Assembly: GCF_004119445.1 (NCBI RefSeq)
Contig: NZ_QICI01000092.1
Location: 106,519 to 170,518 of the forward strand
Direction: 5' to 3'
DNA length: 64,000 nt
DNA from: Chryseobacterium sp. CH21
GTDB taxonomy: Bacteria; Bacteroidota; Bacteroidia; Flavobacteriales; Weeksellaceae
In this document: piece after piece, positions 34,065-43,627 of the stretch
Layout: each line of letters opens with the position of its first letter
Numbering within the stretch: the first letter of the stretch is position 1
Program-made: the position numbers and the translations under genes
The notes under the pieces: generated by a model
What the model was told of the DNA's origin: nothing
Seen by the model: only the letters and a program-made list of their open reading frames with translations
The model's database searches: none

Positions 34065-35992
34065 TTAATCCAGTTGGGTTCCAAGATATTCCCACTCCTG
34101 TAAAGCGGTATCCAACTCTTCCTTAGCTTTATTATATTGTTCTAAGGTTTCATCTGAAGGATTTTCTTTGGCAAAAGAGGCTTCCATTTCTTCTACTTTG
34201 GCTTCAAGCTCGGAAATTCTCTCTTCTACTTTTTTGATTTTATTCTGAATATTTTTCTGTTCTTTACTTACAATGTTTGAAGATGAACTGTTGCTCACTA
34301 CAGGTTTCACTTCTACTTTCTTAGGTTCTACCTTTACTTCGCTGTGAAGTTTCGCTTTTCTGCAGAAATCTCTCTAATGGTTTCCTTTTGTCTGTATTCC
34401 AGATATTCATTAATGTCTCCAAGGAATTCTTTCATTTTTCCGTCACGGAATTCGTAAATCTTATCACAAAGTCCCTGAAGGAATTCCCTGTCGTGCGAGA
34501 TTACAATTAAAGTTCCTTCAAAATTCTGCAGGGCCAACTTGATAATTTCCTTAGACTGGATATCCAAGTGGTTGGTAGGTTCGTCCATGATCAGTGTGTT
34601 GAAAGGACGAAGCAACAGTTTACAAAGTGCCAGACGGTTTCTTTCTCCTCCGGAAAGTACTTTTGTTTTCTTGGTAACCGCATCTCCCTGGAAAAGGAAA
34701 GATCCTAATAAGTCTCTTACTCTAGGTCTTGTTTCTTCTGTCGCAGCATCTTCCGCTTCTTCCAGAACCGTTTTATTAGGGGTTAAAACCTCTTCCTGAT
34801 TCTGTGCAAAGTATCCGATGTTGACATTGTGACCAAGATTCCATGTCCCGGAATAATCTTTAATATCCCCTGCTAAAATTTTAGCTAAAGTTGTTTTTCC
34901 CTGTCCGTTCTGTCCTAAAAGAGCAATTCTGTCTCCTCTCTGAACGATGAAGTCTACATCATCAAAAATCTGTTTCTGACCGTAAGCTTTTCCTAATTTT
35001 TCAGCTTCAAAAATAATTTTCCCAGGAACCATAGACTGTACGAAACGGATGTTGAATTTTGAAACATCTTCATTATCTACTTCGATACGTTCTATTTTAT
35101 CTAATTTTTTAATAAGTGACTGAGCGAAAGATGCTTTTGTAGCACTTGCACGGAACTTATTAATGTTGTCTTCCATCTGCTTGATCTCCGCATCCTGATT
35201 CTTTTTAGCCTGAATCAGTTTTTCACGGCGATCTTCTCTCATGATCAGATATTTTGAATAGTTGGCTTTATAATCGTCAACTTTTTTATTGTTGATATCA
35301 AAAGTACGGTTACAAACCGCTGTCATGAACTGCTTATCGTGACTTACCAGAACAATTGCTCCCGGATAGTCTTTCAGAAAGTTTTCCAGCCAGATGATGG
35401 ATTCCATATCCAGGTGGTTGGTAGGCTCATCGAGAAGCATAATATCATTCTTCTGAAGAAGTAATTTTGCCAATTCGATTCTCATTCTCCATCCTCCGGA
35501 AAATTCATCGGTGATTTTTTGAAAATCATCTGCTTTAAATCCTAGACCGAATAACACTTTTTCCATGTCACCTTCAAGATTGTAGGCATCATGGTTCATT
35601 AAAAGGTCATTCAGTTCGGTCATTTTATTAATCAGATCCGTATAAGAATCACTTTCGTAGTCAGTTCTCACTGTCATCTGGTGATTCACCTCTTCAAGTT
35701 CATTCTTCCAGGCATTGATCTGTTCAAAAGCCTGCATTGTTTCAGCCCAAACGGTTCTTCCTTTTACAAAGTCAAGATCCTGCTTAAGGAAACCGATGGT
35801 AACACTACCTTCAGTCACTACCTCTCCTTCGTAGAAATTAATTTCTCCGGACAGCATTTTTAATAAAGTGGATTTACCCGCTCCATTTTTTCCTACGAGA
35901 CCAACTTTATCATCTTTTTTGATGGTAAAATTGACATTTTGAAATAAATAATTTCCTGAATGATGTAATCCTAAACTTTGAACCGAAAGCAT
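34065..35992 (-). pseudogene. ABC-F family ATP-binding protein, frameshifted near its C-terminus
   Basis: The first 552 residues hold two ABC ATPase domains (Walker A GKNGAGKSTLL and GQNGQGKTTLAK; signatures EFSGGWRM and VLSGGERNR; LLDEPTNHLD and IMDEPTNHLD). A second frame encodes the acidic coiled-coil tail (VEERISELEAKVEEMEASF) usual in Uup-type ABC-F proteins. The change is at the four T on the plus strand (34356-34359): one added base links AEK to AKLHSEV and gives 642 residues. ABC-F proteins act on the ribosome rather than in transport. It is probably intact in the living cell. Confidence 0.85.
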
Positions 35993-36071
35993 CTTAATTA
36001 ATAATTAGTAATGAATAATGAATTTTCGGGTGCAAAAATACGGAAAAAGAAATGAATAGCCCAGAAATAAA

Positions 36072-36099
36072 AAAAGCTGCCCAAAACGGACGGCTTTTC
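36072..36099 (-). terminator. Terminator after the small 82-residue gene
   Basis: AAAAGC and GCTTTT arms, with one mismatch inside the stem and a GTTTT loop, followed on the minus strand by a T-run. Confidence 0.6.
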
Positions 36100-36126
36100 T
36101 TTACATGTGCTTGATTTATATATTTT

Positions 36127-36375
36127 TTATCCCGGCATGAGCGGTGGGGTTTTCTGTCCCGCCTGTACCATTGCGATCATTTCTACAAGGGTTGCTTCGG
36201 CTTCTTTATATTTTACCTGTTTGATCCCGTGGTTAGATCCTATTGCAACCTGCAATTCATTCAAGGTCTTCGCTTCAGACATTGTGATGGGTTTGCTTCC
36301 ATTTTTAATACTGATCTGGTATTCACAAGTGTCTAAAAGTTTGTTTGCTTTTTTAAGCCATTCTGAAACTTTCAT
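36127..36375 (-). CDS. Uncharacterised small protein
   Basis: An 82-residue soluble protein, mostly helical, starting MKVSEWLKKANKLLDTCEY and ending TPPLMPG. I recognise no domain. It follows the 244-residue unknown gene after 37 bases on the same strand, then a terminator, so the two form a unit. A helper, immunity or chaperone role is possible but unsupported. Confidence 0.6.
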   Translation of the reverse strand: MKVSEWLKKANKLLDTCEYQISIKNGSKPITMSEAKTLNELQVAIGSNHGIKQVKYKEAEATLVEMIAMVQAGQKTPPLMPG

Positions 36376-36412
36376 AATTATTTTGTTTTAGTGATTTGGA
36401 TGTAAAATATTT

Positions 36413-37147
36413 CTATTTATTGAGAAGCTGTATCAATGACTGGCCTGAAGGTACAGGATCTACGGGAGCTGTTCCCGGAGAGTTTGTTATGCCATATGTT
36501 CCCTGAACAATCTGTAGATCATATTCCATATTTCCGGCACTGAACATAAACTCACATCCTGATGTTCTGGCATTACTGGCAACAGATCCTGAAGTTACAT
36601 TAGCCTGGACCGCAAATAAAGCTATATTATCATTAGGTTCCATACTCGCCTGTCCCTGTGATATACAAGTAAATGCACAGAAAGGTTGAAACCTTCCATT
36701 AACTTTTCCTGCAAGACCAATCGTGAGAGCAGGAGTACCTGCCGGTCTTTCATTTCTTACGGTAATTACTCCATCAGGAGCATTTCCAATAGTAGAAAAC
36801 GAGCCATCCGGATGGAAAATTAAGGATGTACCTAAAGAAATTTCCTGTGATAATGACTGCATCTGGATGGTTGTATTAGGCTGAATGACTTCTTTATTGA
36901 AAACATACACTTTATATTGTGGTTCACAATCTATTTCTGCCAATCCGAACATCTCTGAAAAATTCATAGCAAACCAAGTTGGCACTCCTGAAGTGATCTG
37001 GTTAGGGCCTGTAGCTCCTTTATATCCCAAGAGCTGGTATCCGTTTTCCTGAAGCTCTTGTAAAATTCTTCTTTGATCAGCGGATGTAAAATCAAAATTA
37101 ATTGAGTATCTCGTAATTCCGGGTCTTTGAATCAGTGTCTTTTCCAT
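36413..37147 (-). CDS. Uncharacterised beta-rich protein
   Basis: A 244-residue protein with no signal peptide and no recognised domain. It has many short strands, several glycines and prolines, four cysteines (CEPQYK, CAFTC, GCEF) and a C-terminal proline-rich segment (PGTAPVDPVPSGQ) before a short helix. The composition resembles small sugar- or lipid-binding beta proteins, but this is a guess. I chose the ATG at 37147, since codons upstream read a basic stretch unlike a protein start. It lies beside the DUF2235 gene in a block of accessory genes. Confidence 0.55.
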   Translation of the reverse strand: MEKTLIQRPGITRYSINFDFTSADQRRILQELQENGYQLLGYKGATGPNQITSGVPTWFAMNFSEMFGLAEIDCEPQYKVYVFNKEVIQPNTTIQMQSLSQEISLGTSLIFHPDGSFSTIGNAPDGVITVRNERPAGTPALTIGLAGKVNGRFQPFCAFTCISQGQASMEPNDNIALFAVQANVTSGSVASNARTSGCEFMFSAGNMEYDLQIVQGTYGITNSPGTAPVDPVPSGQSLIQLLNK

Positions 37148-37345
37148 TGTTTTAATCTTTGGTGTTCTTACTCTTTTTGGTATTAGGCTTTTCAGAATAC
37201 GCCTTGGTTCAGTTTTTTGTTTTGAAGATTCACGAAATGAACAACTCAAAGTAACGGGAATTAAAATTCAGATACTACAGTATAAAATACCAAATTCAGG
37301 GTTCAGTAATTATACTCAATTGATTTTAAAACAATTAAAAAGAAA

Positions 37346-37372
37346 AGGAGACACCTGAATGATGTCCCCTAA
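37346..37372 (-). terminator. DUF2235 gene terminator
   Basis: Minus strand GGGGACA and TGTCTCC (one G-T pair) with a 9-base loop, followed by TTTTCTTTTT. Confidence 0.65.
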
Positions 37373-37417
37373 CCTAAATTTAAAACTGAGAAGTGTTGCA
37401 CTGGTTCTTCATTTCAT

Positions 37418-38757
37418 TTAATGTGAGGTAATAACTACTGGTGTTTTTAAAATTGAGCGGCCCCAGATATCATTATTAGGAACACTGGTTCCGTAAAGAA
37501 AATCTGCAACAAAGCTGTCTTCCGGCAGATGAAGTTCTACAGAAAGTCTGGTTTGGCTGGTTTGGTCAACAGAAGTACTGCTGGAAACATTGAGTCCATT
37601 ATTGATCATTTCAATATTAATTTCCTGTTGTGATCTATTCCTTAAACTATTGCTATACAATCCGAAGTTGGCTGAAATATGGGTATAATCTGCAAATTTC
37701 GCAAAATCGTATATAGGCTTTTTGCTTATGGAAAGATCTTTTATATATTCTTTCATTTTGATATAAAACCGATTGAGAAAAGCATGTTTATTATAGTCCG
37801 TTCCAAAGTAGGCATAGTTTTCTGTACTAAAAACAGATAATACTTCATTGGTTTCATCCATCATCAGTTTTCCATATACTTTTGAAAGATCATTATATAC
37901 TTTATCTCTGCACACATATGCTTGTGAAAGGCCGTTGGCAGTTTCAACTTCGTATCCTGACAGCAAGGCATCCCATATTTTATTTCCTTCAGTATTAGTT
38001 TTTGCATTTCTGATCTCTGAGACATAGTTATGCAGATCATCCACATTCATAAAATCTGTAGAAATATAAACAGATTGTGGACCTTCCAGATATCCTCCTC
38101 CTACATCGGCATGATCTCCCGGTACAAAAACTTCCTTCCAAACGCATGACTGATTCTCGAATTTCTGATCCTGCATAGTTTTTGAGTTTTCAAAAAAACC
38201 GGTAAGCGGGAAAAAAATCTGCTTTCATTGACTGCACAAAGATGCAAAGCATTCTCTACCTGCACAGGAATGTTCAGATTATAGGTATTAAAAGGTTTTG
38301 ACTCTATGGTATCAAAAACTCCTAAAAATTTTATTCTACAATTTTCCAGAGAAAAATGAGCCAAAAGCTGGTTACAAAAAGTTCTTACCAGCATACCTCC
38401 TCTCCCGAATCCATAGATATAAAAGTTATATTCTTTGGTTTCGTCATAAGCAATCTCCTGTACAAAATCCCATACTTTCTGAAGTTTATCATCAGAAGAA
38501 TATCCGTTCCCATAGGGTGGATTGGCACATGTTGCCATCGCAAAATTACTATCTTCACTACCTGTTAAGGTTCCAATTCCTTCGATATATATTTTTTCGT
38601 CTCCAATAAATAAACTGTATAATTTATAGATATTGCTGAAGGTACCATAATAGCTTTCATTATTGTTCATCGGTTTATCCGGTGAAAGAATATTGACCCC
38701 ATTATTTCCTGTACCGTCTAAGAAAATCCCGACGGAAATCACGCTGCTGCCATTCAT
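37418..38757 (-). pseudogene. DUF2235 (Tle1-like phospholipase) protein, frameshifted, nucleophile missing
   Basis: Two frames together make a 446-residue alpha/beta hydrolase of the DUF2235/Tle1 type: VGIFLDGTGNN at the start, GVFDTIESK with the expected aspartate, and VPGDHADVGGGY with the expected histidine. The frame changes near two A7 runs on the plus strand (38211-38217, or 38192-38198); one extra base restores a continuous FFFPLTGFFEN. The nucleophile elbow, GFSRGA in the family, reads GFGRGG, so Ser is replaced by Gly. Either it is a pseudoenzyme or its activity has changed. In type VI secretion, Tle1 enzymes are antibacterial lipases; no secretion core genes are in this window. Confidence 0.75.
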
Positions 38758-38881
38758 GTTTTTACTTTAATTTTTATTACAGATCTTGTTTGTGTTTTTT
38801 CAATTAACATCCCTAAAAGAGACATTTCAAAATAACAGAAGAAAAACAAGGATCACTAGAGTGGAAAGTACCAAATAAAAA

Positions 38882-38901
38882 ATTCCGTATTTCTACGGAA
38901 T
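38882..38901 (-). terminator. Response regulator terminator
   Basis: ATTCCGTA and TACGGAAT form an 8-bp perfect stem with a TTTC loop; a T-run follows on the minus strand. Confidence 0.8.
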
Positions 38902-38905
38902 CAGA

Positions 38906-39583
38906 TTATATTTTTTCAAGAGAGTATATATTGTTGACAATAGCATAAATGACTATACCTACTGTATTTTTGGCTCCTATCTTTTCGAGAATACGTTGTC
39001 GGTGACTTTCTACAGTTCTCGGACTGATAAAGAGTTTTTCTCCTATTTCGTTGTTGGTAAATTCCTGACAGATCAGTTTTACAACATCTTTTTCTCTTTC
39101 GGATAACTCGTCTTCTGTTTCAAAAAGAGAATTTTTCTTGGCAGTACTGTTCATATAAGTAAACAGCATCTGATGATCTTCAGCCGTAAAAAAGACTCCG
39201 TTTTTATCCACCATCGTGATGGCATCAATAAATGTTTGTTTATTCGAGTTTTTAGGAAGAAATGCTGACACTCCCAACTTAACCATATATCCAAGAATAG
39301 AGGTTTTATAATGGGATGACAGGATAATAATTTTAAGATCAGGAAATTTTTCCTTCAGGATTTCTACCAGTTCAAAACCATTCATCGGTTTCATCTGAAC
39401 ATCTACAAGAGCAATATCAGGAAATTCATCTTTTGAAAGTTTTCCGAGGTCTTCTATAAAATCGGGGCCATTATCTGCGGTAAGGCATACCGATATATTC
39501 TTTTCATTGGACAGCAACATTTTTACCCCTTCGAGGATCAGCTGTTCATCATCAATCAGTGCTAGTTTGATTTGGGAACTCAT
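38906..39583 (-). CDS. NarL/LuxR-type response regulator
   Basis: A 225-residue two-domain regulator. The receiver domain (about 1-125) shows ALIDDEQ, phospho-acceptor Asp in IALVDVQMKP and the switch segment ILSSHYKT. A LuxR-type helix-turn-helix (about 158-222) follows, with ELSEREKDVVKLI and FISPRTVESHRQRI. Its start overlaps the end of the histidine kinase gene by 32 bases, so they are translationally coupled. Its targets are unknown; the neighbouring unknown genes are candidates. Confidence 0.92.
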   Translation of the reverse strand: MSSQIKLALIDDEQLILEGVKMLLSNEKNISVCLTADNGPDFIEDLGKLSKDEFPDIALVDVQMKPMNGFELVEILKEKFPDLKIIILSSHYKTSILGYMVKLGVSAFLPKNSNKQTFIDAITMVDKNGVFFTAEDHQMLFTYMNSTAKKNSLFETEDELSEREKDVVKLICQEFTNNEIGEKLFISPRTVESHRQRILEKIGAKNTVGIVIYAIVNNIYSLEKI

Positions 39584-40283
39584 GATATTTTGGAATTTTA
39601 ATAATTAAACGACTTCCTTTATTCGAAAAAGTTTTTTTCCATTTGTGTGTGGCGTTCATCGATTTGACACGGGATTCTATATTTTTGATTCCCATTCCTT
39701 TTTTTACTTCTTCATATTCAAAACCTTGTCCGTTATCCGAAATTACAACTGCCATATTTTCAGGATAATCTTTAATATAAATCCAGAGATCTGTTGCATC
39801 CGAATGCTTGATCACATTGGTAGTAAACTCCTGAATTATCCTATACAGCTGCACTTCTACAAAAAGGTCTTTCTTTTCATATCCCGGCATTACCTGCATG
39901 GAAATATTAATTTTATGGGAAAGGTTCGCTATTAATTCCTCAACGTACAAAACCAGCCCCACCGATTCCAGATTTACAGGGTATAATGAATGGGAAATAC
40001 TTCTGGCAGCATCAATCAGGGAAGACATCTGACCATAGATATTTTTTTTGATCAGTTCATCGCCCTGGGTATCTAGGTTATTCAACCATAAGGAAAGAAT
40101 ATTGAGCCGGTTTCCGATATCATCATGAATCATTACCGCAATTCTTTTTCTTTCTTCTTCCTGGGCTTTGATGTTTTCCAGTACTAATTTTTTCTGATGA
40201 AGAACTTCTGCCTCATGCTGCACATTTTTTTCCTTTATAATTCTGGTTATAAATGCTCTGTAGGCAAGCATAATAAAAGCCAC
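39552..40283 (-). CDS. Sensor histidine kinase (HisKA_3 type)
   Basis: A 243-residue kinase from the GTG at 40283, with dimerisation/phosphoacceptor region EEERKRIAVMIHDDIGNRL (His in MIHDD) and an HATPase domain (VIKHSDATDLW, ISDNGQGFEYEEV, GMGIKNIESRV). The transmembrane helix is split: the same frame runs on upstream through NLLILIIVTIAIIV without an ATG, GTG or TTG, back to an ATT at 40346-40344. The real start may be that ATT or a CTG, or an ATG may have been lost. It acts with the overlapping response regulator and probably with the seven-helix protein upstream. Confidence 0.85.
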   Translation of the reverse strand: MAFIMLAYRAFITRIIKEKNVQHEAEVLHQKKLVLENIKAQEEERKRIAVMIHDDIGNRLNILSLWLNNLDTQGDELIKKNIYGQMSSLIDAARSISHSLYPVNLESVGLVLYVEELIANLSHKINISMQVMPGYEKKDLFVEVQLYRIIQEFTTNVIKHSDATDLWIYIKDYPENMAVVISDNGQGFEYEEVKKGMGIKNIESRVKSMNATHKWKKTFSNKGSRLIIKIPKYHEFPNQTSTD

Positions 40284-40333
40284 TATAATTGCTATGGTAA
40301 CAATTATAAGGATCAGCAGATTGATATTTAAAG

Positions 40334-40957
40334 TTACTTCTTTAATCTGATAAATGTGTATAAAAATGAACAGTACAAAATACTCGAAAGAATATTATTG
40401 GCACTGAGAATAATATAATAATCGTTTTCCGACAGATTGGCAATCTGATGCTGGATGATAAAAATAAATACCGAAACCGAGTAGTAGAAAAAAATACTTG
40501 CATCTACAAAAAGAAAACGATTCTGTGCAGAGGTATTCTTAATCTCGCGGATGAGGGTAAATCCGGAAAGACACATGATGATAATATTGGAAACTACTTT
40601 CGCAATATCAGCATTGGCCGGGTAATCAAACCCGTATTTCGAAACCATAAAACCTCCTGCAAGAAGACCTACAATACCAAGTACAGAGTTTGGCCAATCT
40701 AATTTTCTGATGAATAAACCTGTCAGCAAAAAAAACTCTCCAGCGATATACAATGGATAGAGAAATGAGGTATCATTCAGCTTGAAGATATATGGCAGTG
40801 CCAGGTTCAGCAGTTCAATAAAAAAAAGAAAAGCAATACAATGAAAATATTGCTTTTCTTTTGAGTTTAATATGCGGTATTTCGCTGCTCCCAATAGTAT
40901 AACAGATAGAAGCAGTGCATAGTTCAGGAATAAAATTGCCTTATAAAGTCCAGCCAT
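40334..40957 (-). CDS. Multi-pass membrane protein linked to a two-component system
   Basis: A 207-residue protein with six or seven transmembrane helices and very short loops, with no catalytic motif. The kinase gene begins near or within its end, so the unit is membrane protein, kinase, regulator. It could be a membrane sensor for the kinase, which has almost no extracytoplasmic domain of its own. That link is inferred from gene order alone. Confidence 0.6.
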   Translation of the reverse strand: MAGLYKAILFLNYALLLSVILLGAAKYRILNSKEKQYFHCIAFLFFIELLNLALPYIFKLNDTSFLYPLYIAGEFFLLTGLFIRKLDWPNSVLGIVGLLAGGFMVSKYGFDYPANADIAKVVSNIIIMCLSGFTLIREIKNTSAQNRFLFVDASIFFYYSVSVFIFIIQHQIANLSENDYYIILSANNILSSILYCSFLYTFIRLKK

Positions 40958-40974
40958 TCCTCAGTTTATCTTTT

Positions 40975-41760
40975 TTAAAATTCACATCCTACGTCTACAT
41001 CCGGTATACGGCAGATAGGAGGACATGGTTTTGCCCAGTCGTATGTGTTTGAAATAGTCTCCGCTCCTACTTCTGAATTCTTAAGGTTTTCACGGAAAGA
41101 GATGAAGATAAGAGTTACCAGCACTTTCCCATAAATATCATTGTATTTAAGACCAAAAGAACATGTAATACCTGTTAAGCCCGTATCATCAAGGCAAAGG
41201 TCTGCTGTAGGAACATAAAACTTTCTAAAAATACCGGCTCCTTTATTTTCGCCACATTCTTTGTAAAACCAATCCATCCCTTCATTTCTCCAACGTTCAA
41301 TAGCTGCTACGGCTACATCCTGCTCAAGAATTGGTGTATTGGAAACAGGGAATCCCATATTGGCATTCTTCTCCGTGCTTTCAAGATCTTTTGAAAGAAC
41401 TGCGTTTCTGACAACCGTATATTCCTGGATCTCCTGCAGTCTAAGATCTCTGTCCAGCTCAGTAAGGAAGCTGTATGGATATTCATTTACTTCTATTTTA
41501 TCCCCATTATCATTCATAGGATAAAGAATCATAATCAAACGTTCTTTATATACTCCTATAGCTGAACAAAAGTCTTTATAATCACTAAATCTTTTCATCC
41601 ATTCAAGATGTTCTCTTGAAATGTTGAAAACATAATTCGTAGGAATCAGACTTTGCAGTTTGGAAAAATCAGAAAAACGGGCTTTCCATTCAAGGGATGC
41701 CGCTCTACATTCTTCTACAGGAAGCATGTAGTCTACAATGTTTAAAGTTGTCATAAGCAT
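40975..41760 (-). CDS. Uncharacterised protein of the 36-42 kb accessory block
   Basis: A 261-residue soluble protein with no recognised domain. It is acidic, with a helical N-terminal half (VEECRAASLEWKARFSDFSK) and a cysteine-containing C-terminus (PCPPICRIPDVDVGCEF). I chose the start MLMTTLNIVDY; an ATG two codons later is equally good, and a longer in-frame start adds an unlikely hydrophobic stretch. It lies 17 bases upstream of the seven-helix protein gene on the same strand. Confidence 0.55.
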   Translation of the reverse strand: MLMTTLNIVDYMLPVEECRAASLEWKARFSDFSKLQSLIPTNYVFNISREHLEWMKRFSDYKDFCSAIGVYKERLIMILYPMNDNGDKIEVNEYPYSFLTELDRDLRLQEIQEYTVVRNAVLSKDLESTEKNANMGFPVSNTPILEQDVAVAAIERWRNEGMDWFYKECGENKGAGIFRKFYVPTADLCLDDTGLTGITCSFGLKYNDIYGKVLVTLIFISFRENLKNSEVGAETISNTYDWAKPCPPICRIPDVDVGCEF

Positions 41761-41816
41761 AGTTTTTGGTTGTATAAAAATATATAAACTAAATATGCTA
41801 TGCAAGAAGATTTTTA

Positions 41817-42437
41817 TTAATAATTTTTCACTGTTATATGATAACAGCTCTGCTGCCTCTCTTTGATATAATAGATTCTACCTGCATTCTGATAATGCTT
41901 TAAAACTTTCTCAAGTGCTATTTCCATCTTCGGATTATACTTCAAAACATTGTTGAATCTTATATAAGAAATATCGAAAGAATTGCCATAATTATGAGAA
42001 CTAATCCCTAGTGATGCATTTGAGTTGACTCTCCTCAGCCTGCATTGGTCTTCAAGAGTACGGGTAATGGATGAAACAGTGAAGGTTCCGCCTTTTGTAT
42101 CTTTACTGAATTTAGAACCTATTTTCTCTAAGGTTGTTTTTGCCTTAGATACCATATAAGCCCTGCTGTAATCCAGCCTCTGAACCTGATATCCTTTTCC
42201 AGATTTTTTTATTTTGTGGAATTTTCCACTATTGATATATTTCTGTACAGTTTTGGAATCTTTCAACAGCTGTACCCCGAAACTTTTGGAGGCATCAAGG
42301 TGAGGTTTGTAAAGCGGTGTAGCTTCAACCTTCAATACAGTAGAAAGATCATAACAGGGAAAAGATTTTTTTGCCGCCTGCGAATAATGTAAACTATAAA
42401 TAAAAGGTACAAAGACCACACAAAAATACTTTCTCAT
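41817..42437 (-). CDS. DUF5715 family secreted protein (M15-peptidase-like)
   Basis: A 206-residue protein with a signal peptide (about 1-20). The mature part contains SSITRTLEDQCRL, then SLGISSHNYGNSFDIS, with a His and Asp spaced like the zinc ligands of VanY/M15 peptidases, and a distal CYHITV histidine. This matches DUF5715. A role trimming peptidoglycan peptides is plausible but untested. It lies 56 bases upstream of the 261-residue unknown on the same strand. Confidence 0.75.
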   Translation of the reverse strand: MRKYFCVVFVPFIYSLHYSQAAKKSFPCYDLSTVLKVEATPLYKPHLDASKSFGVQLLKDSKTVQKYINSGKFHKIKKSGKGYQVQRLDYSRAYMVSKAKTTLEKIGSKFSKDTKGGTFTVSSITRTLEDQCRLRRVNSNASLGISSHNYGNSFDISYIRFNNVLKYNPKMEIALEKVLKHYQNAGRIYYIKERQQSCYHITVKNY

Positions 42438-42622
42438 TCACCATCCTTTTAAATTACAAATGAAAGATAAAACATTTATGTTATATCTTTCAAGATCGAC
42501 TATAATACTCTATAAATAAATCCCAAACAAACTTTACACCAAATTATTAATTTTACAATTATTGTTCACACTTTTTCGAAATATTTTTTCTGTTTTTGCT
42601 TTTTACTTTAAGATTTAAATTT

Positions 42623-42630
42623 TACATTTG
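42623..42630 (+). promoter_or_regulatory. -7 box of the aquaporin gene
   Basis: TACATTTG matches TAnnTTTG and lies 24 bases before the ATG. The nearest upstream TTG is 24 bases away, longer than optimal. Confidence 0.5.
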
Positions 42631-42654
42631 AGATACATTTAAATAATAAACAAC

Positions 42655-43374
42655 ATGATAAAAAAACTTTTCGCTGAATTTTTCGGCACATTTTGGCTTG
42701 TTTTCGGAGGTTGTGGAAGCGCTGTTTTTGCAGCAGGTGTTCCTGACATTGGCATCGGACTTTTAGGAGTTGCTTTAGCCTTCGGTCTTACTGTTCTTAC
42801 TATGGCGTATGCTGTAGGACATATCTCAGGAGGGCACTTTAACCCTGCAGTTTCTTTCGGGCTTTTGGCTGGAGGAAGATTTCCTGCAAAAGACCTTATC
42901 CCTTACATTGTAGCTCAGTGTCTGGGAGCAATTGTAGCAGCAGGATGTCTGTATACAATCCTTAACGGAGCGGGAGCGGTAGAATTCTCAAAACCCGGAG
43001 ATTTTGCCACGAACTTTTACGGTGAGGCAGTCTACAATGGAAAAGCATTTAGCATGGGAGCAGCATTCCTTGCTGAGTTTTTATTAACGGCTTTCTTTCT
43101 TATCGTAATCATGGGAGCTACGGATAAATGGGCTAACGGCAAATTCGCTGGTCTTGCTATTGGTCTTGCTCTTACTTTGATTCACCTGATCTCTATTCCC
43201 ATCACAAACACTTCTGTAAACCCTGCGAGATCCCTTTCTCAAGCGGTATTTGTGGGAGGAACCGCAATGTCACAACTTTGGTTGTTCTGGGTAGCTCCAA
43301 TTTTAGGAGGAGTTGTAGGAGGATTAATCTACAAATTCTTACTTCAGAGAGATACTGCAGAAATCGCAGATTAA
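42655..43374 (+). CDS. aqpZ: Aquaporin Z-type water channel
   Basis: A 239-residue MIP protein with six transmembrane helices and both half-helix motifs, GGHFNPAVS and TSVNPARS. The second motif is preceded by the histidine (LIHLISIPITN) of the narrow water-selective filter and followed by its arginine, so this is a water channel rather than a glycerol facilitator. It is a single-gene unit with its own promoter and terminator. Confidence 0.95.
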   Translation: MIKKLFAEFFGTFWLVFGGCGSAVFAAGVPDIGIGLLGVALAFGLTVLTMAYAVGHISGGHFNPAVSFGLLAGGRFPAKDLIPYIVAQCLGAIVAAGCLYTILNGAGAVEFSKPGDFATNFYGEAVYNGKAFSMGAAFLAEFLLTAFFLIVIMGATDKWANGKFAGLAIGLALTLIHLISIPITNTSVNPARSLSQAVFVGGTAMSQLWLFWVAPILGGVVGGLIYKFLLQRDTAEIAD

Positions 43375-43398
43375 TTTTTCAAATAATAATCAATTATA

Positions 43399-43428
43399 AA
43401 ATCCTGTCAGGCGGCAGGATTTTTTTAT
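43399..43428 (+). terminator. Aquaporin terminator
   Basis: AAATCCTG and CAGGATTT flank an 8-base loop, followed by a T-run. Confidence 0.85.
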
Positions 43429-43469
43429 TTTCTATTTTGGGTAAATTGTTTTGGAATCCTTTGTAGACG

Positions 43470-43612
43470 CTAAGTTTTTATTGAAGGAAGCAAAGGGGTT
43501 ACGACTTCGTCGTGGATGAAGCTAATGATAACGTTTGCTTCGTTAGAATCAATCTCATTGATTTCTTCTTTGCGTCCTTAAAGCTTATCAATAAGAATTT
43601 AAGCTTTGTGTT
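43470..43612. repeat. Possible degenerate intergenic repeat
   Basis: Between convergent genes: GACGCTAAG near the left and TTTGCGTCC near the right look like degenerate ends of the AACGC module found at 44187 and 54679-54834. The centre (ACGACTTCGTCGT) is a small palindrome. No gene is seen. Confidence 0.3.
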
Positions 43613-43627
43613 GAAAAAATATTAATC

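Noticed and set aside
37418..38757. A complete type VI secretion locus
   Set aside because: Only a Tle1-like protein is present; no sheath, baseplate or membrane-complex genes are in the window.
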